This document shows positions 51,729 to 60,595 of a stretch of DNA of 64,000 nt, piece by piece. This stretch comes from Mycobacterium xenopi. Its GTDB lineage: Bacteria; Actinomycetota; Actinomycetes; Mycobacteriales; Mycobacteriaceae. The notes under the pieces were generated by a model. It was not told the origin of the DNA. It searched no databases and worked only from the letters and a program-made list of their open reading frames with translations. Every line of letters starts with the position of its first letter. Position 1 is the first letter of the stretch. The stretch covers positions 992,001-1,056,000 of the forward strand of contig NZ_AP022314.1 in the NCBI RefSeq assembly GCF_009936235.1, read 5' to 3'. The translations under genes and the position numbers were made by a program.

Positions 51729-53464
51729 CCGGGGTGTTCGACCATCTCGTCGACGTGCTCGTGGTGGGCTCCGGCGGCGGCGGGATGACCGCTGCATTGG
51801 CCGCCGACGCATCCGGGCTCGACACCCTGATCGTGGAAAAGTCGTCCCATTTCGGGGGATCGACCGCGCTCTCAGGCGGGGGTATTTGGGTGCCCGGTGC
51901 GCCAGCGCAGAAGCGAGAAGGCTATAGCCCCTCTCCGGGTGATGTTTTCGAATACCTGCGCCAGATCACCGGCGGCCTAGTCAGCGACGCCCGCTTACGG
52001 CAGTACGTCGAGGCTGCTCCAGTGATGATGGAGTTCCTGGAGCAGACCAGTCCGTGGTTGGAGTTCGTGTGGAAGCCCGGCTACGCCGACTATTACCCTG
52101 AGCTGCCCGGAGGCTCGGCGCTCGGCAGCACGATTAACGTGCCGGCCATCGACCTCCGCGCGTTGGGCGACGAAGAGCAGCACCTGCTGGCTCCGCTTAC
52201 CCTGACGCCGAAGGGAATCTGGCTAGGGCCCAAGGATCTTCGTCTTTTCTATCAGATCCGTCAGAACTGGCGCGGCAAAGCCGTGCTGGTGAAGCTGATT
52301 TGGCGGATGGCGAGAGCAAGGCTGTTCGGCGAGCGAATGGCCGCAATCGGGCAGTCGCTGGCGGCGCGGCTGCGGCTGGCGCTGAAGGAGCGCGGAATCC
52401 CGATATGGCTGGGCGCTCCGATGACCGAGCTGATCACCGACGGCGACGGTGCGGTGATCGGCGCCGTGATCGAGCGCGACGGGTTGGCGCAGCGGATCGG
52501 TGCGCGCCGCGGGGTCATCCTGGCCACCGGGGGCTTCGACCATGACTTGGACTGGCGCAGGCGGTATCTGCCGGTCCTGGAAAAAGACTGGAGTTTTGGT
52601 AATCCCCTGGCCACGGGTGACGGTATCCGGGCAGGTGAGAAGGTCGGCGGCTCAACCGAACTACTCGATGAGGCGTGGTGGTTCCCGGCTATCCAGTGGC
52701 CCGACGGACGCCTGCAATTCATGCTCAACGAGCGGATGATGCCGTCGCAATTCGTGGTCAACGGCGCGGGCAAGCGATTCGTGAACGAAGCAGCTCCTTA
52801 CATGGACTTCGCGCACGCCATGATCGAGGGTCAGCGCTTCGGGGTCAGCCACATTCCGTGCTGGCTGATCACCGACATCCGATCGTTTCGCCGCTACGTC
52901 ATTGCCGGGCATCTGCCGATCCCCAAGGTGCCCTTCGCGCCGGTTCCCACCGGCCGGAAGGTACCCAGGGCATGGCTGCAGTCCGGGGTTGTCCACGAGG
53001 GCCGCAGCTGGGAGGAACTCGCCGGCAAGATCGATGTGCCCGCCGAGGCGCTGCGGCGTACCGCCGAGCGGTTCAACGAGTTGGCCCGCCGGGGTCATGA
53101 CGACGACTTCAACCGCGGGGATTCGGCCTACGACAACTACTATGGCGATCCCACCCTCCCCAACCCCAACCTGTACCCACTGACCAAGCCGCCGTACTAC
53201 GCGTTTCAGATCATTCTCGGTGACCTCGGCACCTCAGGCGGTCTGCGCACCGACGAATACGCCCGGGTACTGCGCAGCGACGACAGCGTGGTGAAAGGCC
53301 TTTACGCAGTGGGAAACACGGCTGCATCAGTGATGGGCCGAAGCTATGCAGGTGCCGGTGCCACGATCGGCCCGGCGATGACTTTCGGTTACGTCGCGGC
53401 AAAGCACATCGCCAACGAAATCACGACCGCCGCTATCGAATCGACCTCACAACGGAGGTGTTAG
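51725..53464 (+). CDS. FAD-binding dehydrogenase, KstD/fumarate reductase-like
   Basis: 579 residues: VLVVGSGGGGMTAALAADAS, KSSHFGGSTALSGGGIWVPG, RGVILATGGFDHDLDWRRRY, and C-terminal GLYAVGNTAASVMGRSYAGA with GATIGPAMTFGYVAAK. It is the second KstD-like protein of the island (compare 44141-45754). It would desaturate or reduce a cyclic substrate before ring cleavage. Because mhpB and this gene overlap as ATGA, expression past the IS may depend on a new promoter. Confidence 0.85.
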   Translation: MTGVFDHLVDVLVVGSGGGGMTAALAADASGLDTLIVEKSSHFGGSTALSGGGIWVPGAPAQKREGYSPSPGDVFEYLRQITGGLVSDARLRQYVEAAPVMMEFLEQTSPWLEFVWKPGYADYYPELPGGSALGSTINVPAIDLRALGDEEQHLLAPLTLTPKGIWLGPKDLRLFYQIRQNWRGKAVLVKLIWRMARARLFGERMAAIGQSLAARLRLALKERGIPIWLGAPMTELITDGDGAVIGAVIERDGLAQRIGARRGVILATGGFDHDLDWRRRYLPVLEKDWSFGNPLATGDGIRAGEKVGGSTELLDEAWWFPAIQWPDGRLQFMLNERMMPSQFVVNGAGKRFVNEAAPYMDFAHAMIEGQRFGVSHIPCWLITDIRSFRRYVIAGHLPIPKVPFAPVPTGRKVPRAWLQSGVVHEGRSWEELAGKIDVPAEALRRTAERFNELARRGHDDDFNRGDSAYDNYYGDPTLPNPNLYPLTKPPYYAFQIILGDLGTSGGLRTDEYARVLRSDDSVVKGLYAVGNTAASVMGRSYAGAGATIGPAMTFGYVAAKHIANEITTAAIESTSQRRC

Positions 53465-53467
53465 GTT

Positions 53468-54805
53468 ATGAAAATCTCGCTCTTCTACGAATTTCCACTG
53501 CCGCGCCCGTGGGCACCCGACGATGAGCACAAGCTGTTCCAGGACGGCCTGGAGGAGGTCGAACTGGCCGACAAGGCCGGGTTTTCCACAGTGTGGCTCA
53601 CCGAGCACCACTTCCTGGAGGAGTACTGCCATTCCACCGCGCCGGAGATTTTTCTCGCCGCAGCGAGCCAACGGACCAACAACATTCGGCTCGGGTTCGG
53701 GATCATGCACCTGCCACCGCCCGTCAACCATCCCGCGAGGGTCGCTGAACGCATCGCCACCCTCGACCTGCTGTCCAATGGCCGGGTGGAATTCGGCACC
53801 GGTGAGTCGTCGTCGGTCGGTGAATTGGGTGGGTTCGGGATCGACCCCGCCGACAAGCGGGCCATGTGGGAAGAGGCGCTGGAGGTCGCAATACGCTGCA
53901 TGATCGAGGAGCCGTTCACCGGGTTCAAGGGCCGCCACGTCGAGATGCCGCCCCGCAACGTTGTGCCCAAGCCGCTGCAAAAGCCCCACCCGCCTGTGTG
54001 GGTCGCCTGCACACGACCCGCCTCTGTGCAGATGGCCGCGCAGAAATGCATCGGCGCACTAAGTTTCGCCTACACCGGCCCGGGGCCGCTGACCGAACGC
54101 GTCAACGGCTACTACAAGGAGTTGGAGGAGCATGGCGCTCCGGTGACGCCGCAGGTCAACCCGAACATCCTGGCCATCGGCGGCGACCTGTCGATGATGG
54201 TCGCCCCCACCGATGAGCAGGCCGTCGAACGCCTCGGCAAAGGGGGCGGATTCTTCGCATTCGGAATAATGCACTACTACATGACCGGTACGCACACACC
54301 CGGTCGGACCGGCGTCTGGAAGAGATATCTCGAAGAAGTCGACAAGGATCCGACGCTCGCCTACGGACCCGGGCGAGGCCCGATCGGCAGCCCGGCCACG
54401 GTGCGGGAGTTCCTGCGCGGCTACGAGGAAAGCGGCGTCGACGAACTCATCCTGTTGCTCACCCCGCGAACCCACGAGGCGACGATGGAATCGATCGAGC
54501 TGATGGGCAAGCAGGTGCTTCCTGAGTTCATCGACCGCGACGAGAAGGCGAGGACCGACAAAGCCAAGCGGCTGGAACCGATCATCGAAAAGTTGGAGGC
54601 GCGCCGACCCGAATCGCATGCCCCGGAATTCGACGAGAGCTACGCATTCGGCGGCCTGCCCACCGGTCGAGACCACTACACGGCAAACGAGGTCTCCTTG
54701 GCGATGGACGAGATGAACGCCGGCATCGAGCAAGCCGCCAAGAGACTCAAGCAGGAAGGGTGGGCCAGCAGAAACCCGGCCGCCGACCAGCAGCGAACGA
54801 CGTGA
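53468..54805 (+). CDS. LLM-class flavin-dependent monooxygenase
   Basis: 445 residues, TIM-barrel: MKISLFYEFPLPRPWAPDDE, WLTEHHFLEEYCHSTAPEIF, RLGFGIMHLPPPVNHPARVA, GRVEFGTGESSS. It has an extra C-terminal 110 residues relative to the 306-residue F420 type at 16872. It is the flavin monooxygenase type that needs reduced FMN, which the nearby FMN reductase (56624) could supply. Starts 3 bp after the previous stop. Confidence 0.85.
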   Translation: MKISLFYEFPLPRPWAPDDEHKLFQDGLEEVELADKAGFSTVWLTEHHFLEEYCHSTAPEIFLAAASQRTNNIRLGFGIMHLPPPVNHPARVAERIATLDLLSNGRVEFGTGESSSVGELGGFGIDPADKRAMWEEALEVAIRCMIEEPFTGFKGRHVEMPPRNVVPKPLQKPHPPVWVACTRPASVQMAAQKCIGALSFAYTGPGPLTERVNGYYKELEEHGAPVTPQVNPNILAIGGDLSMMVAPTDEQAVERLGKGGGFFAFGIMHYYMTGTHTPGRTGVWKRYLEEVDKDPTLAYGPGRGPIGSPATVREFLRGYEESGVDELILLLTPRTHEATMESIELMGKQVLPEFIDRDEKARTDKAKRLEPIIEKLEARRPESHAPEFDESYAFGGLPTGRDHYTANEVSLAMDEMNAGIEQAAKRLKQEGWASRNPAADQQRTT

Positions 54806-54808
54806 ACC

Positions 54809-55639
54809 ATGGGACAGATCGACGAACTTTGGCGCTACGACGGCCGGAGGGCGGTGGTGACCGGGTGCTCGTCGGGAATCGGCGCGCAGGTCGCGCATCA
54901 GCTCGCCGAGCTCGGCGCCGACGTAGTCGGATTGGACCTGCGTCCACCGCCATTCGACATCAGTGAATTCTTCAAGCTTGACCTGGCCGATCCCGCGTCG
55001 ATCGACTGCGCCGTCGCTTCGATCGGCGATCGGGTCGATTCGCTGTTCAACGTCGCCGGTGTCTCCTCGGGAATCGGCGACCCGCTGCGGGTCGTCACCA
55101 TCAACTTCCTCGGCCTGCGCCAGCTCACCGAGGCGGTCATCCCTACGATGCCCGCTGGATCGAGCATCGTGAGCGTGTCCTCGCTAGCGGCCGCCTCGTA
55201 CCGGGAGCATCAAGACCAGGTGGCTGGTCTGCTGCGTACCCAGACGATGGCCGAGGGGATAGATTGGTGTCGCGCTCAGCGAAATGTACTGGCCGACGGG
55301 GGCTACCGGTTGTCGAAAGAGGCGATCATCCTCTACACGATGAAGAACACTGTGCCTTTGGGCGCAAGAGGCGTTCGCATCAACTGCACCGGCCCGGGCG
55401 TCACCGAAACCCCGATACTCGACCAGCTGCGTAATGCCTACGGTCAGCCGTATCTCGACAACATCGCCAAACCGCTGGGCCGCAATGCCGAACCCGCTGA
55501 ACAGGCCGCGGTGCTGGTGTTCCTCAACAGTCGTGCCGCCAGTTACATCACTGGCCAAGTTGTATGGGTCGACGGCGGCAATATCGGTGCTGCCATCGGC
55601 CGCGACCTCGAGAGAAGAGGGGTCCCGTGGCCAGCTTGA
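54809..55639 (+). CDS. SDR, coniferyl-alcohol-dehydrogenase/HSD-like
   Basis: 276 residues: AVVTGCSSGIGAQVAHQLAE, FNVAGVSSG, SSLAAASYREH, catalytic GGYRLSKEAIILY, and GQVVWVDGGNIGAAI. Starts 3 bp after the LLM gene. It is an aromatic or side-chain alcohol dehydrogenase candidate in the meta-cleavage operon. Confidence 0.85.
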   Translation: MGQIDELWRYDGRRAVVTGCSSGIGAQVAHQLAELGADVVGLDLRPPPFDISEFFKLDLADPASIDCAVASIGDRVDSLFNVAGVSSGIGDPLRVVTINFLGLRQLTEAVIPTMPAGSSIVSVSSLAAASYREHQDQVAGLLRTQTMAEGIDWCRAQRNVLADGGYRLSKEAIILYTMKNTVPLGARGVRINCTGPGVTETPILDQLRNAYGQPYLDNIAKPLGRNAEPAEQAAVLVFLNSRAASYITGQVVWVDGGNIGAAIGRDLERRGVPWPA

Positions 55640-56616
55640 CCGAATTCCGCAAAGTCGCCCGCCAAGTGTGCAATTGGGGACGCTGGGGTGACGCCGACGA
55701 ACTCGGCACACTGAACTTCATCACCGCCGAGAAAGTCGCCGAGGCGGCATCCTTGGTCAAGCACGGCAAGGTCTTTCCGCTCGGCGTCGACTTCGGCTCG
55801 GGTGGCCCGCAGGGCGCGTTTCAGTTTCGTCATAATCCGATGCACGTGATGACCGTCGACGGCGGGGACGCCAGTACACTGGCCCGCTATGGTCCCCGGT
55901 GGGCCCGCAACACTGTCGCACAGCAACTGAGCGGATATTTCGAGGACAATCCGTTCCGATTCAACGACGACATGATCATCATGCCGCTGCAGGCGGCCAC
56001 CCAATGGGATGCGCTGTCTCACGTCTACTACGACGATCAGCTCTACAACGGGTTTCCGGCGAGCTCAGTGACCAGCTTCGGTGCATATCACTGCGGTATT
56101 GACAAAGTCGATGGAAAAGGCATCACCTCTCGAGGAGTGCTGTTGGACCTTGTCCGGCATCGGGGCGTGGAAACCTTTCTGGAGCTAGGCAATCCGATCA
56201 CCCCCGAAGAATTGGACCAGGTCGCTCGGTCCCAGAAAGTGAAAGTTGGGCGTGGTGACATCGTGTTGGTCCGAACCGGCTGGTGGGCAAGGTTTCTAAG
56301 CACTGGTGACGGCAGTGAACTCGGGTCGGGATTGGACTGGCGTTGCGCGGCTTGGCTTTACGATCACGACATCGCAGCTGTCGCCGCTGACAACCTGATG
56401 GTCGAAGACCCGCTCTCTGGGGTCGAGGGAACTTTTCTGCCGATGCACATGCTGTGCCTGCGGGATATGGGGTTGATGCTCGGCGAATACTGGGACCTCA
56501 CCGCGCTGGCCGAAGACTGTGCTGCCGACGGTGTCTACGACTTCCAACTCGTCGCCCCGCCGCTGAGAGTAATTGGTGCCGTGGGCTCTCCGGTCAATCC
56601 CATCGCAATAAAGTAG
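55627..56616 (+). CDS. Cyclase-family (DUF/kynurenine formamidase-like) metal hydrolase
   Basis: 329 residues from the GTG at 55627 (overlaps the SDR by 13 bp). LPLQAATQWDALSHVYYDD is the family metal motif in a QWDALSH variation of HxGTHxDxPxH, and GRGDIVLVRTGWWARF is the second conserved block. Members open cyclic esters or amides. The proposed role is hydrolysis of a ring-derived intermediate. Confidence 0.75.
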   Translation: MASLTEFRKVARQVCNWGRWGDADELGTLNFITAEKVAEAASLVKHGKVFPLGVDFGSGGPQGAFQFRHNPMHVMTVDGGDASTLARYGPRWARNTVAQQLSGYFEDNPFRFNDDMIIMPLQAATQWDALSHVYYDDQLYNGFPASSVTSFGAYHCGIDKVDGKGITSRGVLLDLVRHRGVETFLELGNPITPEELDQVARSQKVKVGRGDIVLVRTGWWARFLSTGDGSELGSGLDWRCAAWLYDHDIAAVAADNLMVEDPLSGVEGTFLPMHMLCLRDMGLMLGEYWDLTALAEDCAADGVYDFQLVAPPLRVIGAVGSPVNPIAIK

Positions 56617-56623
56617 GTATGCC

Positions 56624-57208
56624 ATGACGCAAAGCATTGGGCCGTTGGTTGTCGGGGTCGGAGGCACCCTGCGCTCCAACTCATCGACGGAACGAGCGCT
56701 GCGGCACTGCCTGGCATCGGTGGAAAGACAAGGTGGTCGTGTCAGATTGTATTGCGGCGCCGACATCGAACTGCCGATGTACAACCCGCACGACCCGGCC
56801 CGCACCCCGAAAGCGGTCGAGCTTATCAGCGCGCTGCGGGAGGCCGACGCCGTCATCGTCGGCTCGCCGGGCTACCACGGCGGCGTGTCCGGGCTGGTGA
56901 AGAATGCGCTGGACTACATCGAGGACATGCGCGACGATTCCCGGGTCTACCTCGACAACAAGCCCTGGGGGTGCATCAGCTGCGCCTACGGGTGGCAGGC
57001 GGCGGTGGGCACGCTCGATCAGCTGCGAGCCATCGGGCACGCGCTGCGCGCCTGGCCCACTCCGCTGGGCGTTGCAATCAACTCTGCCGACCAGATCTGG
57101 GACGAAACGGGCGAACTCGTCGATGCCGGGGTGCGCAGCCAGCTCGAACTGCTGGCGTCACAGGTGCTGACCTTCGCGCGCTCCGCCGGAATCTCGCGCC
57201 CCAACTGA
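56624..57208 (+). CDS. NADPH-dependent FMN reductase
   Basis: 194 residues: GPLVVGVGGTLRSNSSTERALR (flavodoxin-like FMN loop), YCGADIELPMYNPHD, IVGSPGYHGGVSGLVKNALDY. It supplies FMNH2, most likely to the LLM monooxygenase at 53468. 7 bp after the cyclase gene. Confidence 0.85.
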   Translation: MTQSIGPLVVGVGGTLRSNSSTERALRHCLASVERQGGRVRLYCGADIELPMYNPHDPARTPKAVELISALREADAVIVGSPGYHGGVSGLVKNALDYIEDMRDDSRVYLDNKPWGCISCAYGWQAAVGTLDQLRAIGHALRAWPTPLGVAINSADQIWDETGELVDAGVRSQLELLASQVLTFARSAGISRPN

Positions 57209-57218
57209 GGAGCGGTGT

Positions 57219-58043
57219 GTGCAGTTTGAGCGCAAAACCATGCTGGTCGACGGGCTCGTCACCAGTTATCTGGAAGCCGGGCGCGGCGACCCAGTGGTGT
57301 TGCTGCATGGCGGCGAATTCGGCGCCAGTGCCGAAATCGGTTGGGAACGCAATATTGCCGCGCTCGCCGAGCAGCATCGTGTAGTAGCCCCGGACCTGCT
57401 GGGCTTTGGCGAATCGGCGAAAGTCATCGACTTCAACGACGGGCGCGGCATGCGGATTCGGCATGTGGCCCGGTTCTGCGCCGAGCTGGGCATCGACGCC
57501 GCCCATTTCGTCGGCAATTCGATGGGTGCCATCATGCTGCTCACCGACGCGACGGCGGATTTGCCGCTGTTGCCGATGCGCAGCATGGTGGTGATCTGCG
57601 GGGGTGGCGAGATCCAGCGCAATCGCTACATGCGGGCGCTCTACGACTATGACGCGACGCTGCCCGGCATGCGCCGCATCGTCGAGGCGCTGTTTTACGA
57701 CGCCGGCTACTCGGCCGACGACGAGTACGTGCAGCGCCGCTACGAGTCGAGCACTGCGCCGGGGGCATGGGAGGCGGTGGCCGCGGCTCGGTTCCGCCGC
57801 CCGGGCGCACCGCCGCCGCCGACTCCGTCGAGCGCACGGCGTTATGAGCGCATCGATGTGCCCGCACTGGTCGTGGAGGGAGGCGGCGACAAACTTCTGC
57901 CCGCAGGTTGGGCCGCCGAAATCGCCAAGCAGATCGACGGCGCAAGTTGGCAAGTGGTCGAGCGAGCTGGGCACTGCCCGCAAATCGAAAAAGCCGACGT
58001 CGTCAATGAAGTCCTGCTCGAGTTCTTCGATCAGTTACGGTGA
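57219..58043 (+). CDS. Alpha/beta hydrolase, second C-C hydrolase-like enzyme
   Basis: 274 residues: VVLLHGGEFGASAEIGWERN, PDLLGFGESAKVIDF, VGNSMGAIMLLTD (Ser in GNSMGA), a lid with many Arg, and ERAGHCPQIEKADVV (catalytic His). It closes the operon from 46615, a sibling of MhpC-like 46615-47478. Confidence 0.8.
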   Translation: MQFERKTMLVDGLVTSYLEAGRGDPVVLLHGGEFGASAEIGWERNIAALAEQHRVVAPDLLGFGESAKVIDFNDGRGMRIRHVARFCAELGIDAAHFVGNSMGAIMLLTDATADLPLLPMRSMVVICGGGEIQRNRYMRALYDYDATLPGMRRIVEALFYDAGYSADDEYVQRRYESSTAPGAWEAVAAARFRRPGAPPPPTPSSARRYERIDVPALVVEGGGDKLLPAGWAAEIAKQIDGASWQVVERAGHCPQIEKADVVNEVLLEFFDQLR

Positions 58044-58129
58044 ACTCTGCGGTTGGCGATTTCACATAACCCCGCACGACGTCGGCCGTTCATGCTCCGT
58101 TCATCTTCAAATCGCCGTATATTCGCGGT
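58044..58129 (+). promoter_or_regulatory. Promoter region of pstS2 with direct-repeat PHO box and TATATT -10
   Basis: GTTCAT occurs at 58088-58093 and 58099-58104, an 11-bp period as in RegX3/PhoB-type boxes. TATATT (58118-58123) would be the -10 element, ending 6 bp before the GTG at 58130, so a leaderless transcript starting at that GTG fits. Confidence 0.5.
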
Positions 58130-59284
58130 GTGTTCAACTGTATTCCCGCCCGGGGCCGGCGCCTCAGCGCGTCGAAGCGCAACCGATTCAGCGCCGCGTT
58201 GAGCGTGGTGGCGGTCAGCGCACTGGTGTTGGCGGGATGCGGCGGCAAAACGAACGGCTCATCGTCGCAGGCCGACGGCGGGTCGACGACGGTGAACTGC
58301 GGCGGTAAGAAGAAGCTGCACGCCAGCGGCTCCACCGCGCAGGTGCATGCTATCGAGCAATTTGTCTACGCCTATATCCGGGCGTGCCCCGGCTACACGC
58401 TGGACTACGCGGCAAACGGCTCCGGCAAAGGGGTGGAGGAGTTCGTCAGCAACGAAACCGACCTGGCCGGCTCTGACAAGCCGCTCGACCCGTCCAAGGG
58501 TCAGCCAGACCGGGCAGCGGCGCGATGCGGTTCGCCGGCATGGGATCTGCCCGCGGTTTTCGGCCCGATCGCGATCACCTACAACATCAAAGACGTCAGC
58601 ACGCTGAACCTGGACGCCCCCACCATCGCGAAGATCTTCAACGGCGCCATCACGCTGTGGAACGACCCGGCGGTCAAGGCGCTCAACGGCGACACCAATC
58701 TGCCCGCAACACCGATCCACGTCATATTCCGCAGCGACAAGTCCGGCACGACGGCCAACTTCCAGGACTATCTCGATGCCGCATCCGACGGCGCATGGGG
58801 CAAGGGCACCGGCGAAGTGTTCAACGGCGGGGTCGGTGACGGCTACAACGGAAATGACGGCACCTCAGCGGCCGTCAAGAGCACAGACGGGGCGATCACC
58901 TACAACGAGTGGTCCTATGCGGTGGGGCGTCAGCTGAGCATGGCTCAGATCATTACGTCGGCCGGTCCTGATCCGGTAGCGATCACCACCGATTCGGTCG
59001 GCAAGACGATTGCCGGGGCCAGGTTCAAGGGACAGGGCAACGACCTGGTGCTCGACACGGTGTCGTTTTACAAACCGACGCAGCCGGGCGCCTACCCGCT
59101 GGTGCTGGCGACCTACGAGATCGTGTGCTCGAAGTACCCGGATTCGGCAACCGGCGCGGCGGTAAAAGCGTTTATGCAAGCCACAATCGGTCCAGGCCAA
59201 GAGGGCTTAGACCAATATGGGTACATTCCGCTGCCGAAGTCTTTTGAGTCGAAATTGGAGACGGCGGTGAATGCTATCTCGTGA
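58130..59284 (+). CDS. pstS2: Phosphate-binding lipoprotein PstS2
   Basis: 384 residues. A signal peptide with lipobox LVLAGC (Cys37) is followed by LHASGSTAQVHAIEQFVYAY, VFRSDKSGTTANFQDYLDAA and QGNDLVLDTVSFYKPTQPG, phosphate contact segments. Next to pknD as in M. tuberculosis Rv0932c. It delivers phosphate to the PstC2/PstA1 permease. Confidence 0.9.
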   Translation: MFNCIPARGRRLSASKRNRFSAALSVVAVSALVLAGCGGKTNGSSSQADGGSTTVNCGGKKKLHASGSTAQVHAIEQFVYAYIRACPGYTLDYAANGSGKGVEEFVSNETDLAGSDKPLDPSKGQPDRAAARCGSPAWDLPAVFGPIAITYNIKDVSTLNLDAPTIAKIFNGAITLWNDPAVKALNGDTNLPATPIHVIFRSDKSGTTANFQDYLDAASDGAWGKGTGEVFNGGVGDGYNGNDGTSAAVKSTDGAITYNEWSYAVGRQLSMAQIITSAGPDPVAITTDSVGKTIAGARFKGQGNDLVLDTVSFYKPTQPGAYPLVLATYEIVCSKYPDSATGAAVKAFMQATIGPGQEGLDQYGYIPLPKSFESKLETAVNAIS

Positions 59285-59503
59285 TTAACGTCTGCGCGTC
59301 CCAGCAACCGGAGATCGAATTTTATGAAATGGCTCAGAATTCGCTATGAATAGGACCATCTTGCGGGTTTCTGGCCACGCAATTGTCGTGTTGACGCATA
59401 GCACCGGTTCGCCGGCGGGTTCGCCGGCGCTGGGGTGGCCGCGAGAAACCGCGGGCTGCTGCGGCGCCTCGGCGGAGCTGGCCGGGGGAAGGGAGCATCG
59501 ACG
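59285..59503 (+). other. Intergenic region between pstS2 and pknD
   Basis: About 220 bp. No repeat box like the one upstream of pstS2 was seen. Confidence 0.4.
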
Positions 59504-60595
59504 GTGAGCAACCCCCAGCTTTCGCGGGTCGGATCGCGGTTTGGACCGTATCAGCTGATGCGGCTGCTCGGCCGCGGCGGGATGGGCGAAGTCTATGAGG
59601 CAGAAGACACGCGCAAACACCGGGTGGTGGCGTTGAAGCTGATCTCCGGCCAGTTTTCCGGGAACCCGGTGTTTCGTGCGCGCCTGCAACGCGAGGCCGA
59701 CGCGGCAGGGCGGCTGACCGAGCCGCATGTGGTGCCGATCCATGACTACGGCGAGATCGACGGGCAGTTCTATGTGGAGATGCGCCTGATCGACGGCATC
59801 TCGTTGCGCAACGTCTTGTTGCGCCAGGGTCCGATGCCCCCGGCACGCGCGGTTGCGATCCTGAGCCAAGTCGCCAGTGCGCTGGACGCCGCGCACGCCG
59901 CGGGCGTCACGCACCGGGACGTGAAACCGGAAAACATCTTGATCACCGGCAACGACTTCGCCTACCTGGTGGACTTCGGGATCGCCCGCGCCGCCACCGA
60001 CCCCGGCCTGACCCAGACCGGGACCGCGGTCGGGACCTACAACTACATGGCTCCCGAACGGTTCAGCGGCGACCAAGTAACCCACAGCGCCGACATCTAT
60101 TCGCTGGCGTGCGTGCTGGCCGAGTGTTTGACGGGCTCGCCCCCCTATCCGACGGACAGCATGGAGCGGTTGATCGCCTCGCACCTGATGCAGCCGCCGC
60201 CGCGGCCCAGCGAGTTGCGGCCTGGAAAGATCCCGCCGGCCTTGGACCAGGTGATCGCCAAAGGCATGGCGAAAAACCCGAACGAGCGTTACCGGAGCGC
60301 CGGTGAGCTGGCCCGGGCCGCCCATGATGCGCTGACCACATCCGAGCAGCACCAGGCCGCGACGATTCTGCAGCAAAGCGAGGAAGAAACCCGGCCGGCC
60401 CGCGCTGTGGCCGCGGCCCCTCAGACCACGCCCGCCCCCGCCGCCCCCGCACCGGCGCGACGATGGCCCGGCCCGTGCCGTCGGGCACCGCCCCCGGCAT
60501 CCCGACGGGGGGATGGTCACCCACGCCGGCGCCCACCAACTTGCCGGGGTGGCTGCACCCCCAAGATAGCCGCCAGGGCAGGCGCGGCATCCTGA
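59504..60595 (+). CDS. pknD: Ser/Thr protein kinase PknD, kinase domain (frameshifted before the sensor)
   Basis: Residues about 12-275 are a complete Hanks-type kinase: LGRGGMGEVYEA, VALKLIS with Lys45, THRDVKPENILI with Asp139, DFGIA, and activation loop TGTAVGTYNYMAPERF. The frame then drifts in C-rich DNA near 60440 and ends in a nonsense Arg/Pro tail at 60595. With one extra base the frame would continue into 60463-61443. GTG start at 59504. In M. tuberculosis PknD is one transmembrane protein; a split form is known in M. bovis. Confidence 0.85.
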   Translation: MSNPQLSRVGSRFGPYQLMRLLGRGGMGEVYEAEDTRKHRVVALKLISGQFSGNPVFRARLQREADAAGRLTEPHVVPIHDYGEIDGQFYVEMRLIDGISLRNVLLRQGPMPPARAVAILSQVASALDAAHAAGVTHRDVKPENILITGNDFAYLVDFGIARAATDPGLTQTGTAVGTYNYMAPERFSGDQVTHSADIYSLACVLAECLTGSPPYPTDSMERLIASHLMQPPPRPSELRPGKIPPALDQVIAKGMAKNPNERYRSAGELARAAHDALTTSEQHQAATILQQSEEETRPARAVAAAPQTTPAPAAPAPARRWPGPCRRAPPPASRRGDGHPRRRPPTCRGGCTPKIAARAGAAS

